Source of the DNA: Bactrocera neohumeralis
Lineage: Eukaryota; Arthropoda; Insecta; Diptera; Tephritidae
DNA: 64,000 bases
Assembly (NCBI RefSeq): GCF_024586455.1
Contig: NC_065919.1
Span: forward strand, 16,176,017 to 16,240,016
Reading direction: 5' to 3'
A program made the translations under genes and the position numbers. A model generated the notes under the pieces. The model did no database searches. It was not told where the DNA came from and saw only the letters and a program-made list of their open reading frames with translations. Positions 22,980-35,879 of this stretch are shown one piece after another. Numbering within the stretch: position 1 is the first letter of the stretch; the number at the start of each line of letters is the position of its first letter.

Positions 22980-23882
22980 CAAGATGCGTTCCAAAGTAAA
23001 CAGGACTTAAAAAAAAATAGAACAAATGGGTTTTTCGACAAAATCAATTTATTTTATTCAAAATAGTCTTCTTCTGCTTCAATACAGCTTTTTACACGGT
23101 CCAAAAGCATGTCGAACGAGTGTTTTAGCTCGTTGACCGGTATGGCCGCGAGTATGCCGGTGCAAGCCTTTTGAATGCCCTCTACGTCTGCATAACGCTT
23201 TCCTTTCATAGGCAATTGCATTTTTCCGGAAAGGAAGAAGTCGCACGATGCCATATCAGGTGAATGCGGGGAGTGGTTAATGATTAAAATGTGTTTTTGT
23301 CAAATAATCATCCTTCGAATGTTGGATTCTAAGCAATTTTTGGTCGTCAGTCAATTTGAGCGGAACAAACCGTGCACACACCTTTCGTAAGCCCAAATGT
23401 GCGATAAATCGATACTTGGAGATGTTCCATTCCATTTCCATGAATTTCAATAATGATTTCGGCTGATTTTTGATGAATTCACGCACAGTTTCGATGGAAT
23501 TTCCGGTGATCACGGATTTTGATTGGCCCACATGTTGATCGTCATTTGTGTCCTCACGACCACTTTGAAAACGTTGAAACCACTCGTGTACTCTGCTACG
23601 GAATAGGCAATCATCGCCATAAACTTGTTTCATCAATTGAAATTTACCAATTTTAAAACAAAATTTAATGTTGACGCTTTGTTCGAAGCTCTTTCGCACC
23701 GATAACAGAAACATACTGACACTTAAAACGCAATAACTTCACTTCCAATCAATGAAATGTCATGAAATTCTCACTGGACAATCGATAAAGATAGCAGATT
23801 CTAACGCACCAGTCGACATATAGATGGCGCCACCAGGGGGCGCTGGATTCAAAAAGTCCTGCTTACTTTGGAACGCGCCTTG
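22980..23882 (-). mobile_element. Internally deleted mariner element with complete ends
   Basis: About 29-bp terminal inverted repeats with GCGTTCCAAAGTAA and CAGGACTT lie at 22980-23008 and, inverted, 23854-23882. TA flanks both sides, the expected mariner target duplication. On the - strand, 23714-23277 encodes the N-terminal helix-turn-helix half (VHEWFQRFQSGRED, SVITGNSIETVREFI, FMEMEWNISKYRFIAHLGLR). After the motif IQHSKDDYLTKTH the frame passes directly to HSPHSPDMASCDFFL and the C-terminus (23254-23054). The region with the first two catalytic aspartates is therefore deleted. Only the third (SCDFF) remains. The result is a roughly 900-bp non-autonomous derivative. A second copy at 39719-41537 shares its right end. 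Confidence 0.92.
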
Positions 23883-24295
23883 TATGCATATGTACATTAA
23901 GAAAATAAAATAAAAACATCGATTTTTTTTTAAAACTCTAACTGTATATAACCTTTTAATTGCCTCCACTATCTACCCCGTTTGAATACTGTATGAAATG
24001 ATGAAATTATTTTACGCAACACTGTAGCATATATGCCAATTCATGAATACATGCTTTCATTCAAATACTATTTGCATTAATATATATACAATTTTCTTAT
24101 ATACTCACACATGTATGTCTGTACATATGTACATGTAGAAATAACTGCACACTAGAGAATATAGTTATTAGATAACTTCTTCGTTTTGTTTTCAAAATAG
24201 CTTTTCAGAGCGGGAGAAAGCACAGTTCATAGAATTTATATAACAAATCAAACTTATTTATACAAGTATACATACATATGTATACAATAGCATGT
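23883..24295. other. Noncoding spacer
   Basis: TACATATG-rich DNA between two mobile elements. Nothing was recognised in it. Confidence 0.45.
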
Positions 24296-24635
24296 ATCGT
24301 CACCTAAAATTCAAAATAACGTAACATCACTTTTCATAAGTTTTCAGGCGAAGAAAAAACAATATAATAGAAACCACTCATATTGAAACACAATTTGAAT
24401 TTTGGTTATAAATTAGTTATAAATTGGTTATAAAATGGTTATAAATTAGTTATAAATTGGTTATAAAATGGTTATAAAATGGTTATCGATTGGTTATATA
24501 TTGGTTATATCTGACAGCGGAAGCTGCAAATTTTATGCTACCTATGGGTAATATGATGTAGTGAATCATAAGCAATAAAAAACTCAATTTCGATTGAAGA
24601 TTGAAGATACGTTATTTTGCATTTTAGATGACGAT
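24296..24635. mobile_element. MITE copy B (same family as 8061-8374, opposite orientation)
   Basis: The ends ATCGTCACCTAAAATTCAAA and, inverted, TTTTGCATTTTAGATGACGAT match over 33 bp at 29 positions by eye. The interior carries a run of about ten GGTTATAAAAT/AGTTATAAATT units of 10-11 bp (about 24405-24510), much better preserved than in copy A. The subterminal segments CATAAGTTTTCAGGCGAAGA and GTAGTGAATCATAAGCAATA appear in copy A in reverse order. That establishes the family and its orientation. Confidence 0.9.
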
Positions 24636-26804
24636 ATGTACTTTTTAGTATGTTGTATGGTACCTATTTTGCTTGTAGCTCACATATGCTAAGAACTACT
24701 CATACAAACGAGGTATTTTGAATAGTATAAATGATTTTTAAAAACAATTATAAGAAAGAAAATGGGTACACATACACTTCCATGTCATATATGTGAGTAG
24801 GTATGTACATATGTACAATATATGTACATATGTATGTGCATTTAATACGAAATAAGCTTCTGTAGCGTTGTTTTCATAATTTATTCATTTTCTTTTAATA
24901 AAATCTTATATTTGTGCTTATGTATCTGTAGGAAATTATTGTATGACGTTAATTTCACAAGATTTTAATTTACGATGACGACTTGTGCGCGTTTCCCAGC
25001 GACTTTAATGCATTGCTGGTATATACATACATATTTATTGCCGCATACAAGTGGTTTTCGAAACATTTTGAATGTCGAAAAAAGGATTAAAAACGCAACA
25101 GAGGCTATTCAAAATTTCAAAAATAAGTAATAAGTAAATTATATATGTGAAAGTATGCATATAAGCGCACCTAGCTTATATACTTGTATAAAAATGAATT
25201 CGCCATAGTGTTTAAAAATAGCAGAACATTCATTGAATATTTCACTAAACTTGAATTTTTTTCATTGCAAAAGATACAAAATAAAAATTAAGAAACAAAT
25301 TAAATTAAACAAATGTAGCAAATAATTAAGCAAAAAGTGGCATGACTCATGCTGTGGACCAATTTTGCATTTTTTTATTTGGTTGCCAGCAATATATAGG
25401 CATATTTGGCCTCGCTTTTGCCATGGCTTGCAGCTGTTGTCCAATATGCTCAGACACTTGAACGGCCGAGTCGTTCGTCAGCTTTCCATCCGTTCATCAG
25501 AATATACTTGTACATATCTAAATTTGTGTATGTAAGTAGATGTGTGTGCCCTCTATGCATTTAATGAGTTTCAGTTTTTTGCTGCCTACCCGCCTACACG
25601 CCGCCTCTCGCATACGAATGCACACAGCAATGCACCATCCATATAAATATTTTCATTATAATTATCGGCGACTGAACGGCAAGGCATTGCACACTTTTAA
25701 TTTCATTGGCATTCAGCGTTATTTTTAAAGTCAATATTTTTATTTCGCGTTCAAAGTCGGCCGCTGTAGTGCCGTTATTTGTTTTGGTTTTTCTTTCCTT
25801 TTTTCACCGTTTACTCTTCTTGCAATATTTATGCAAGTATAAGCTTGCCTCGCTTATTGTTATCTGCCATGCGCTGCCAAAAATTATTGTCAAAATATCC
25901 ATAATAAATTGCTTGGCATCTGTGGCACTAACAATTAATTTTGCCTTTCAAAGTTGACTTCTAAGTACAATTAGCCGTTTGTAACGCCCACTTTGTTTTG
26001 ATCGATAATTATTTGCACTACTTTCCTCATCTTGTAGTCGGACATTAACTGGCTTGTCTTGTTGCCCACTCGCAAAAATCCTATAAAATAAGTACATATT
26101 AAATGAAGAACGCAATTAGCAGATGGAAAGTCAATTTGAAACAATTTATCACGATACCTAATTACAAAATGTTGCTATATTACATTGCAGTTTGAAAATC
26201 CATGTGAGTTGTTTGAGTATGTTAGTAATTATGACAATAGTTGAGTATGTAGACACTTCCTGTAGTTTTTGTTTTAAGAAACAACGAAGTGCGTCTTTCT
26301 TGAATGGCTGAAAATTGGACTCACGCAGATCAAGTGGAGGGCCAATATTTTTAGACTACAAAAATGTGGTATGCGCCATTGTCTACCAAGTGGTGTCAAA
26401 TATTGATACATAACAGCATGGTATTTAATAAATTTGCAATAAGTAGCCATATTTAATTGGGAGATATTCTCTTATAAACCAAAGCATAAAGCTTTCTCTT
26501 TCGAATATATATGACTTTTCGCATACATGTATGTATAAAGTTCTTAAATGGAGACAAATAGGGCAGTGATTCGGAGTTATTCGCCATTAGCAACAAGAAC
26601 TACGATTTCTTCACAATAAGAAACAATGTCTTGCGTACTAGCTCCAGGAAAATTTAAGAACTTCGAATAACATAACTTTTATTATGAGTGTTTCTCTTCT
26701 GGGAAACTGAGATTGCTGTGTCCTACACCCACACACACTTCATATTATGACGTTACTGAGACGTTGACAAATTTTCCGTAATAAATTTTGATTTATATAT
26801 AAAG
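24636..26804. other. AT-rich noncoding stretch with a GC-richer centre
   Basis: 25400-25990 is richer in GC than its flanks and contains CCGCCTACACGCCGCCTCTC and CGGCCGCTGTAGTGCC. Open frames there (25540-25957) have no recognisable domain and no splice-flanked exon could be defined. It could be a conserved noncoding or leader region. The rest is AT-rich with TACATATG runs. Confidence 0.35.
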
Positions 26805-27748
26805 GGTGGTCCAAGTAGAGGGCCTTTTTTCATTTCCTTTTCTTAATATGTTATTTTTGTAGTATTATTTGGCATTTCATAATGAAAAGATATAGCATAA
26901 ATAAATATAGCAGCCGTAGCTGAGAGTGTGCACGAAGACCGTGCAGAGGCGCGGTTCACATACTGACATGTAGAACGGCTTGGCGCATTTTACGTCGAAA
27001 TCTTATATTGAAATCGTACAAAATGTGCAAGAACGGAAGCCGCTCGACCTTCTCAAGCGACTTCGCTTTGCTCTATTGGCTCTTAAAAAGTTCCAAGAAG
27101 ATCCAACGTTTTAGCCAAATGTTGTTCAGCGATGAGGCACATTTCTGGTTCAGTGGGTACGTAAACCGGCAAACATTTAGGACGAAGAGCAGCCTGAAGA
27201 GATTCAAGAGCTGCCATTTCATCCAGTAAAAACAACGGTTTGGTGTGGTTTGTGGGCCGGTGAAATCATCGGTGCATATTTCATCGAAAATCATGCCGGT
27301 GAGAACATAACCGTCAATGAAGCTCGTGATCTCGGCAACATTTTATTTCAACAAGAAAACGCCACTTCCCACACATCGCGTCAATCAATGGATTTATTGA
27401 GGGAACACTTCGGAGAGCAGATAATTTCATGTTTTGGCCCGGTCGATAGGCCACCAAGATCGTGTAAAATCACACCGTTATACCATTTCCGGTGGGGATA
27501 TGTAAAGTCTAAAGTATATGCGGACAATCCCGCTTCGAATCAGGCCTTGAAGCAAAACATCACGTGTGTCATTCGCCAGTTACCAGTCGAAATGCACAAA
27601 CGAGTCATCGAAATTGGAACTCAATGCTTGGGCCATCGGCCAACATTTGAGACAGACACAGAATGATAATAAACATTCCCCAATCAATTTTCAGTTTCTG
27701 TGATTTTTCTTTAAAATTGTAGGGAACCTCGAAATGGATCACCCTTAA
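26805..27748 (+). pseudogene. Tc1/mariner element of DD41D type, near complete but dead
   Basis: The ends AAGGGTGGTCCAAGT (about 26802) and, inverted, CCATTTCGAGGTTCCC next to ATCACCCTT (27715-27748) look like terminal repeats. The transposase reads on the + strand. FSDEAHFW carries the first catalytic Asp (27131-27133). VWCGLWAGEIIGAYFIEN follows. The second catalytic motif, normally QQD, is QQEN (Glu codon 27355-27357). PPRSCKITPLYHF has Tyr (27481-27483) where the third Asp belongs. YVKSKVYADNPASNQAL and the C-terminus follow. Counted from the second to the third site the spacing fits DD41D. Sequence between NVTVNE-like ITVNEARDLG and QQEN is shorter than in a full protein, so there is also a deletion. 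Confidence 0.85.
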
Positions 27749-28640
27749 AGATACATCAGTGATCATTAATAAAGATGGTTTTGAAAATAATTTTATTTCA
27801 ATATGGAAAAGCCTTTTCTTATTTTTTGCTTGAAATACATAACTCAAAGAGTATATTAAAAATCAATTCTCGATCCTCTTTTCAGTTTTCTAGTTCCTCT
27901 CTTTCTGCTTTAGTTATAAACTCTTATCTACCAAATGCGCGCAATTTTGCTTCCACAAATTTTGCCAAAAAAAAAGTATGAGTAGTATATTACTCACGCC
28001 TTCAATATAGGCAATTTTTTGCAAATACTTTCAACATTTTTGTCTGGCAATTTCGGCGCCAATCATGTCTTTATTCGAAATCAATTAAAAAATTGCGGTC
28101 AATAGGTTAATTTACATTTTTCACATCAAACAGTTTTGATATGCATAAGTCCATATGTATGAGCATACATATATATATATACGTACATACATACAGATAT
28201 ACATAGATATATAGAAAGTTTGCGCCTGAGAAAATACAAACAAAAATAAACGAAAGGCGTTTATACAACGGAAGTAATCTGTGAGAAAATCAGATTACAC
28301 ACAACCAACGATGCTCCTAGACTGAGCCAGTCTTTGATAAATTAAGTTTAATTGCTTTACCATGCCGACACTCATTATCCTCTTATGCAACTGCGCCTCT
28401 TAAGTTTTCAGAGTAAATCAGCAGTAGGGTACAAGAGAAGTGCTACGATATGAAAATAATCTTCTACTGGTGCATCCCTATTTGCCATTTGCCAAACAAG
28501 TCAGGAATAGTGAATTGAACAAAGAACTGGTATAAATAAATTAAACGAGTATAATCAAACATAGAAGCACAAGTACCACTTTAGCAAGGTAGGCGCGTAC
28601 TCTTTTGTATTACATAGGGGGTAACCAATAAGCATGATAT
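27749..28640. other. Noncoding stretch
   Basis: No gene or element was recognised. TATATATATACGTACATACA simple sequence lies at 28165-28200. Confidence 0.4.
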
Positions 28641-28649
28641 GATTTCTTA

Positions 28650-29640
28650 AAAAAAACACACACACTAACTGTTAAGAAAATTCAATTTTTTTATTTAATG
28701 TGAAGTACAATCGATACTATTAAATTCCAAGTATAACATCATTCTTTGCATCCAATCTTCCACTAAATCAAGTCGTATATCACAAATAGCACAATATTGA
28801 CTTCTAAAGCTTGAAGATAGTCTGGTTTATTGCTAAAGACCAATGGCTTCAAATAACCACACAAGAGTTATAGCATAATGGTGTTAAATCATAACTTCTT
28901 GGAGTCCATTCAATGTCACAATTTCTTGAAATAATCGAATCTCCATTCTTTTCTCCCAATAGTTCGGTTGTTACACGTGCTGTGTGGCACGTAGTCCCAT
29001 CTTGTTGGAACTAGATGTTGTCAAGCTGAACTTCATCCAATTGCGGTCATAAAAAGTTCGTTGTTATCAATCTATATCGCTCTCTTTGACAGAAGCGGTG
29101 TAACCAACTTCATTTCGAAAGATGATTATGATGACGATGATGATGATGATGATGATTTCTTCAGATCAAAAACCACACCAAACTGTCGAATTAAGGTTCA
29201 TGTTCATGTATAATTTGTGGATTTTCTTCGCACCAGAATCAACATTTTGGTTTATTTACCACACCACTCTGATGAAAGTGAGCCTCATCGGAGAAGATGA
29301 TTTCCTTAAAAAAAATAATTATCGTTTTCAAATTGTTCCAAAGCAAAATCTGCAAAACCACGACGCTTACGGTGGTTCAATGGCTTCAGTTTTTGAGCGT
29401 GTACAATTTTATATGGATGCAAGCTCAGATCCTTTCTAAAAGTCCGCCAGTTTGTGTTTTAAGATAGTCCTAATTCTTGAAAACATCTTGGAATCTACAA
29501 GTTGCGGTCTTCAGCAACACTTGCCTGAATGGCAGCTATATTTTCATTACGTCGAGCGGTTCTTTGTCTTATTGGCACTTGAATTTCCGACAACTCGACG
29601 AACAGCGAGCACAGTTGGATGATTATTACGGATACGACTA
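28650..29640 (-). pseudogene. DD41D-type transposase relic, - strand
   Basis: On the - strand a frame near 29440-29300 reads SLHPYKIVHAQKLKPLNHRK and then FADFALEQFENDNYFF. It is followed by IIFSDEAHFHQSGVV with the first catalytic Asp (around 29290-29260). Further on come FQQDGTTCHTA (near 28990-29010) with the second Asp, then TPRSYDLTPLC with Cys in place of the third Asp. A GATGAT microsatellite at about 29132-29155 interrupts the region between the first and second motifs. Stops and frameshifts are many. It lies immediately downstream (in - sense) of the mariner at 29690-30760. Confidence 0.75.
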
Positions 29641-29689
29641 AATAATAGCAAAAATGTAGGAAAAGTTTCAATTAAAGAACGGAGATGAG

Positions 29690-30760
29690 ATGATTTCTTG
29701 TACACTAAAAACATTATAATATCAATAAAAATTGCCTTTTATATTTTGGGATCCAACTAGAAAAACAAATATTATTCATAGAAAATCGCTTTACTGTTTT
29801 TATAAATTATAAATATTCTCAATGGATATAGGATCTTAACATTTTTGCATGCGTTTGACCCAATTGTCGAAGCACTTTGGCACTCCACAAAACATTCAAC
29901 GCCAAGTTGCCAAGTCAGTACTGTACGGTGAATGACTCAAACCAACGTTTTGAGTGCTCGTCTTCGACGGTTGACTTTTCTGATTTTCAAAAAGACAGCT
30001 GACAAAAAAAATTATTGTGCACCTATCAGAATTCCCCGTTCTGATGGTGTGATTGTGACTTGACACAAAAAGTTACACAAAAAAAACAAGCAACCTTTTG
30101 CTTGGCAGTGCTTTGGATTAGGCTCGTTTTGTAACACCCATACAGTTGACTGCTTTTTACTTTCGGGGTCATACGCATAAATCCATGTTTTATCATCCTA
30201 CGTTTTTCGAAGCATTGTTATCGTGTTTTCTTTGAAATTTCTCTCGACCAATCGCTACTAGCTTTTTTTTGAGCAATTGAAAAATATGTATATGACTGTG
30301 GGATTCAATGAGAAAAATTTTTGTTTACAGTCAAATGTTCATGCAATATTAAATAAATGCTGATCAGTTATATCAACGTCAGTAAAGGTCAGATGACGGG
30401 ATTGTAATATCAATTTGCACACAGCATCAATAGTTGTCGGAACAAGAACTGATTTTGAATGATCTCCAAGAGATTTGTCTTGGAGTAAACTACGAACTCT
30501 ATTGAATTCATCATATCATCGACAAACACTTGTACTGGAGGGTGCTACATCGCCAAACATTTAATTACGTTCATGAATGCATTGTTGTTGAGTTAATCCA
30601 ATCGAAAGTTGCACAAAATAATTGTGCAAAAATGTTGGCGATACAATTCCATTTTTTGACCGAGATGAATATTTTAAGTTACTATTAAACAACACAAATA
30701 GTGCTCATTTGTCAAAACGTTCTGAGTACGTAGAACATCAAAAATGTCAGGCTTTACGAT
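29690..30760 (-). pseudogene. Mariner transposase remnant, - strand (same family as 21640-22440)
   Basis: Reading leftward, the N-terminal region shows MFGDVAPSSTSVCR, YDEFNRVRSLLQDKSLGDHS and LVPTTIDAVCKLILQSRHLT (about 30650-30400). The first catalytic block is decayed: the frame around 30200 shows MDLCV where the relative at 21640 reads SWIYAYEPE. HSPYSTDLATWR marks the position of the third Asp (about 29935), now Trp/Arg. VPKCFDNWVKRMQKC marks the C-terminus (about 29890-29840). A 3' flank with AAATATAAAAGGCAATTTTT near 29717-29740 matches the + strand copy's end. Extensive frameshifts mean it is inactive. Confidence 0.78.
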
Positions 30761-32879
30761 AAAGTTGTGAGTTGCCAGGTTACAATACTTTAAGGTGTAT
30801 ATTTATTTTGAAAAGTACTTGCAAGATCTTATGAGTTTGTGAGCTGTTTTTTCAGATGGAAAATTTACACGCAGATTTAGCATTGATTCACAATAGTCAA
30901 AATCTTAAAAAAAAAAATTTATTTATAAATATACACTAAAGCCAGAGTTGTAAAAATGCATTTTATTACATCAAATCTCGTCAATATTAGTTTGCGATTT
31001 TGAATGCTATGTGAAAATATTTAAAATCAATGTTTCAGCTACGAAAATAAAATATATAGGAACACACGTGCATAGATTTTTTATAAAAGCAAAACTTAAA
31101 CAACAAAAAGCGTATATCCATAAAGAAATAAGAAAATGTAGAAGAAATTAAAATCCACGGCAGTCTATGGATAGAATAGCTTACACCTAAATTATAAGAC
31201 AAATAAACAAACGCTCAAAGTACCGCAAAGCGAAATTAAACATTATTTTTTTACCAAGTACGTATAAATATTTACATTTTTAGGTTGCCAGCTTCCTTCA
31301 CGGTTGCTAGCAAAAATAATTAATTTTTTTTTGTTTACTTCTTAATGTTTGTAATTATGCGTAAATATTTTGAATTAGGTGTAAATGGCAGCAATTAAAT
31401 GCCACATAGCATGCGCTGGTTTTATTTTTTGATCTTTGCGTGTGAAGTTAGGCCTTGGCCTAACCTCTTAATGCCAAAGTTGCTAGGACAAACTTTGTGG
31501 TTGATATATGTACATCCAATTGGGTATCATTGTGGTTTTGGAAAGTATCATACATAATTGTTGTTGTCTATTCTTACAAGAAGCAGCATTTTAGCAAAAT
31601 ATTATATACATATATGTATGTATATTTCGTAGATATATTTGTATTAATGAAATATATTTGTATTAATGCAAAAGATTTTATTTTTTATTTATACAAAGCT
31701 TACATAATAATTAATTATTATATAAACTAAAGCAGACGCAGCGCTAGCAGCAGAGGCTTTCGGCTGAATGCAAAAGATATATTTAATAAATTAATAATTC
31801 TTAATTGAATAAATTTCGAAAATTCTTAGTACAAGTTCTAATGAGCTCATTTAATTAGACAAACTGTAAATGATTAACTATAATGGCCAACAAAAATGTT
31901 TCTATTTTCATTTACATATACTATGAACACTTTTTCTTCAAATATTACAAAATTATATAAGAAATCGAAAAAACACTAAAATTATTTTGAATACAATCAT
32001 GCTGAGTTTTTCTTTATTTTCCTCGTTGAAGGTTGCACAAAGCTATGCAATCGGTTGAAGGGCGTCTAACAGCAAGAACGACCTTGCCACATCGACACAT
32101 GTTTTTAAAGTTCAAAATACAAGCACTACTGTCTGTATATGCTAACTAAATACACATTGCATGTTAGCACTTAAGTAATGGCTGATGCTTTTTGAAAAGT
32201 ATGTATATATATATTACTTTTGGTATGTATATACTTAGCTAATTTTACTGAAGAATGTTGAGCAGATTTATAACAGAAATAATATAATGAAAACGTAGGA
32301 AAATACTTAAGAGGAGCTAGTTGTACCTAGTGAAGACATTGTGTCTGTTAACTGACAAATAATAAATCAAAAATGTTAAAACTTATCTCTTGTAAGACTT
32401 CTGTACTCACTCTTGGAGGATAATAATTATACAGAAGGCATATTCTTATAGCAAGCATTGTTGTACGATGGCAGCTGAAAACTTGAAGATTACTACACTA
32501 AAGTGAAGCGACCGAAAACTTTCGACTAAAAAATTTGTTAAACACTGTCAATTGGGCATTTCAGTTATCATTCTCTTCCTTTTTCTTGCAACAATTTTTT
32601 TCTTTTACAAACATTTTCTTATATCGAAAATATGTATTAGTGGAGAATACTATATGTATATAGAATTTCATGCGCAATTTTCTGAAAAAAATTACACACT
32701 CTCTTCAATTAAATAATAAATATTTGAGATTTTAATATATTTATGACCGGAACAGGTTCTATATGTGCTCCGAACTATGTAACACTCAGAGAGATCCTAC
32801 AAATATAAAATAAATTATCAGCTGGGCGAGTTGAGACGATTTAGCTATGTTGTCTGTATATATACTAGTTGCTCAGTTT
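30761..32879. other. AT-rich noncoding stretch
   Basis: No gene or element was recognised. A CTTGGCCTAACCTCTTAATG segment near 31453 and a near-direct repeat of GAAATATATTTGTATTAATG at 31633-31670 are the only local features noted. Confidence 0.4.
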
Positions 32880-33592
32880 TCAAGATATTGATCTGCAATT
32901 TTCTACAAGTCCTTTTCTCCCCAAAAAGTTGCTCATTTGTCGGAACCGCCAATAACGGCTCACTACTTGTATAGCATATGGCTGCCATACAAACTGAATG
33001 AAATTCAAGTTTTTGTATGGAAAACTTTTTTATTCGACGAGATATATTCACGAAATTTGCTATAAATTATTGTCTAAAGCAACGTTACAATTGCGGAACA
33101 AATTGTTTAGATCGAAAGACTATAGCATACAGCTGCCATACAAACTGACCGATCAAAATCAAATTCTTGTATGGAAAACTTTTTTATTTTATAAGATATC
33201 TGCACAAAATTTGGCTTGTGGTATTACCCAAAGCAACGATACAATCTGCGAACAAATTGTTTAGATCGGACTTATATAGCATATAGCTGCCATATAAACT
33301 GACTGCTCAAAATTCAATGCTTATATGGAAAACTTTTTCAGTTGGTGAGATATCTTCACGAAATTTAGCATATAGTATTGCCCAAAGCAACGGTACAATC
33401 TCCGAAGAAATTGTTTAGATCGAACGACTATGTATAGCATATAGCTGCCATACAAACTGACCGATAAAATCCAATTCTTATATGGAAAACTTTTTTATTA
33501 GATATCTTCACGAAATTTGGCATATATTATTATCGAAAGCAACTGTATAATCTCCTAGCAAATTGTTTAGAACAGACCAGTATAATAGTGTA
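32880..33592. repeat. Tandem array of about 151-158-bp units (four copies)
   Basis: The anchor GCTGCCATACAAACTGA recurs at 32981, 33132, 33286 and 33444, so spacings are 151, 154 and 158 bp. Each unit continues with AAATTCAAGTTTTTGTATGG or a variant, AAAACTTTTTTATT, GAGATAT, CACGAAATTTGGC-like sequence, AAAGCAACG, TACAATCTCCGA and AAATTGTTTAGATCGGAC. The last unit is truncated and followed by unrelated DNA. The unit length and even preservation resemble a satellite-like dispersed tandem repeat. There is no coding capacity. Confidence 0.88.
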
Positions 33593-35315
33593 CGTATATA
33601 GCAACCTTGTGTAGACACTTTTCATTTGTGAAGTGTTTTATAGCAACCAGAGTTAAATTCTTTTCTTTTTTTATAATTTTTCGAATAATTAATATTTTAT
33701 TATAAATTAAGTTCATGTAACGTATACATTAAATTACCAATAGCCTCTGTCGCATTCGTAACTGGTGTAAAAAGCAAGTCGTACGAGGCGTATGAGTAAC
33801 AACTGTAATACTTCACGTGTATGTCAGTTGCACAGGTCGTATGAGTAACTTATATAAAATTTAATATTCAGTTGAATCCATTGTATATGTAACAAAATAA
33901 AATATATTTCATTTACAGAGAAATTACTTTTAAATAAATTAAATAAAAAATGCGCAATAGCATTTTGTAAAGCGCATTTTGTTGGAATAAAAAGTGTGGC
34001 CGAATTCTAACGAATGGAAGTCGAAATATTGCATAAAATGTAAATTCAATTTGCATAACGCAAGAGTTCCAATTAGTTTTTTCTACAGTATTAATTCAAT
34101 GCGTAATTACGTTTCATTTTTATACTGAAATACTTCCGGTGAATTTTCCAAAACAAAATATTAGGCTTCTTTATTATTTATTTTATTTTAAACACGCCCT
34201 ACACACTACGTTTCTGTAATGTTTTTTGACAGCTCTTTTTTTCTGTTCACAGAACGGGACAACAAGGCAATAAATCATAGCGAAAGTATTATTAAAACTA
34301 CATATGTGTGAACATAATCGAAAAATTTCGAAACAAACGAGGTAGATATTTTTAATTTGCATATTTTTATTTTTACTATTTATTTGAATTTCTGCTTTTT
34401 GGTAAAAATGAACGCGAATGGCTTTAAATATAAATAAATGCCACAACACTAACGCCGAGCACAAATGAATTTCTAAATGACAACGAAATGAAAATTGAAA
34501 ATCTCAAAAGTACAAAGGAAACTTGGCAAATATTTAAGAAGACAAATGTCTGCTTAAAAATTGGAAATCTGCTGATTTCAAAACTGTGGTCGAAAACGGT
34601 ATGCCCATTTGTTTGAACGACCAGCAAATAGGGAAAAAGGTTTTTCAGGAAATATCGCCTCAGTTTCGATTTGCCGACGGGTGTGGTTAGGAAGGGCGAA
34701 GTATAATTAAACAATATATTGTATTTCATTAAACGACAAGTGAGTAAAAACTTATGTAGACAAATTTAGAAAAATCAATAAATACCGAATATCGGAAATA
34801 TTGCAAGCAACAATTTTTATTTTCTTTGTATTTTTTCTTCGTACTACTTTACATATATATTATATGTATATACATACCAGTCATAACACTAAATTAAATT
34901 TTGATATAATATCACGCCAAAACAAAATTTGTATACATTTGAAGAGAGATATTCATATTTGGTTGAAATTAAGCAGAACCGCGTAGTGTTTTTCTGAATG
35001 GACAGGAATGCTTGCAAAAATATTCCACTTGCGGACAGTGACTTCATGGGGCGGAAAATAAATTCAAATACGTAAATTTGTAAATAATTTAGTCTGCACT
35101 CACGAAACTAATTGCTGGTATATAATATATGTTTTCAATATCAAAGTCAAGTTGAAAAGGGGCGAACAGAGATGTTGACTGAAATAGGGAAAAAAAGTTG
35201 TTATTGTTATAAACAAATAGCGGACATGGTGGTTGTATATGTGTATACAAAGGCGTAGGCAGCCAGTGTTTTTAGAGGGAAAACATTAAAAAATTTAATA
35301 AACAAATATGTTAAG
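33593..35315. other. Noncoding stretch containing two GTATGAGTAAC phrases
   Basis: GGCGTATGAGTAAC at 33787-33800 and GGTCGTATGAGTAAC at 33836-33849 lie 49 bp apart. Open frames on the - strand at 34183-34729 have no recognisable domain. The rest is AT-rich. Confidence 0.45.
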
Positions 35316-35845
35316 GGGTTATATACAGTTAGAAGGCCGAAAAGCGAATTTTCTAGATTTTTCTGAGAAAAATTTTAAATTTATTGAGCCAAAATTTTTT
35401 ACACATATTATGGCAATTTTCAACTGTATTTTAAGACTTAGTATTAGTAAAAATATTTATATGGAAAGAGACTACAGCTGATGTCCGAGAGCTCCTCTCA
35501 AAAAAGACGTTTTGCGGTGACCACTAAATCTCTGAACTGGATCTTCTGAAATTAAAAATTCAAACAGATTTCATGAAAGTAATGTTAATCTAATAATAAA
35601 TCGAACGAATGGGCAAAATAAAATTTTTTGACAAAATTTTGGTTTCTCAAAAAAAAATCGATTTTTGACCAAAATTTCAAAAACAAAAAAAATGTTTATA
35701 AAAAAATATATTTATCGGTGATAAAAAATATATTTCAGAAGCTCGTGTTAAAATTTGCGACTAATCGGTTTAGCCGAGTAATGTTGGTCGCCGAATTTGA
35801 AAACACCATTTTAAGAAAAACGCGTTTAAAGTTTGGCCTTGTAAC
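35316..35845. repeat. TTAA-starting dispersed repeat fragment
   Basis: The segment opens TTAAGGGGTTATATACAGTT followed by AGAAGGCCGAAAAGCGAATT. Long A/T-homopolymer stretches follow, then CGTTTAAAGTTTGGCCTTGTAACGGG. The TTAAGGGG start is what a piggyBac-type MITE would show, but the matching right end (CCCCTTAA) was not seen. Either the element is truncated by the neighbouring transposase relic or this interpretation is wrong. Confidence 0.45.
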
Positions 35846-35879
35846 GGGTTTTAATAAGAGCGCTACAAAAGTTTCCTTA

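Noticed and set aside
25262..25957. Possible exon cluster in a GC-richer patch
   Set aside because: No frame there has a domain I recognise, and acceptor/donor pairs with consistent phase could not be defined.
29132..29155. GATGAT run as an acidic or Met-rich coding tract
   Set aside because: It is a trinucleotide microsatellite inside a decayed transposase region. The 105-codon + strand frame around it is antisense to that transposase.
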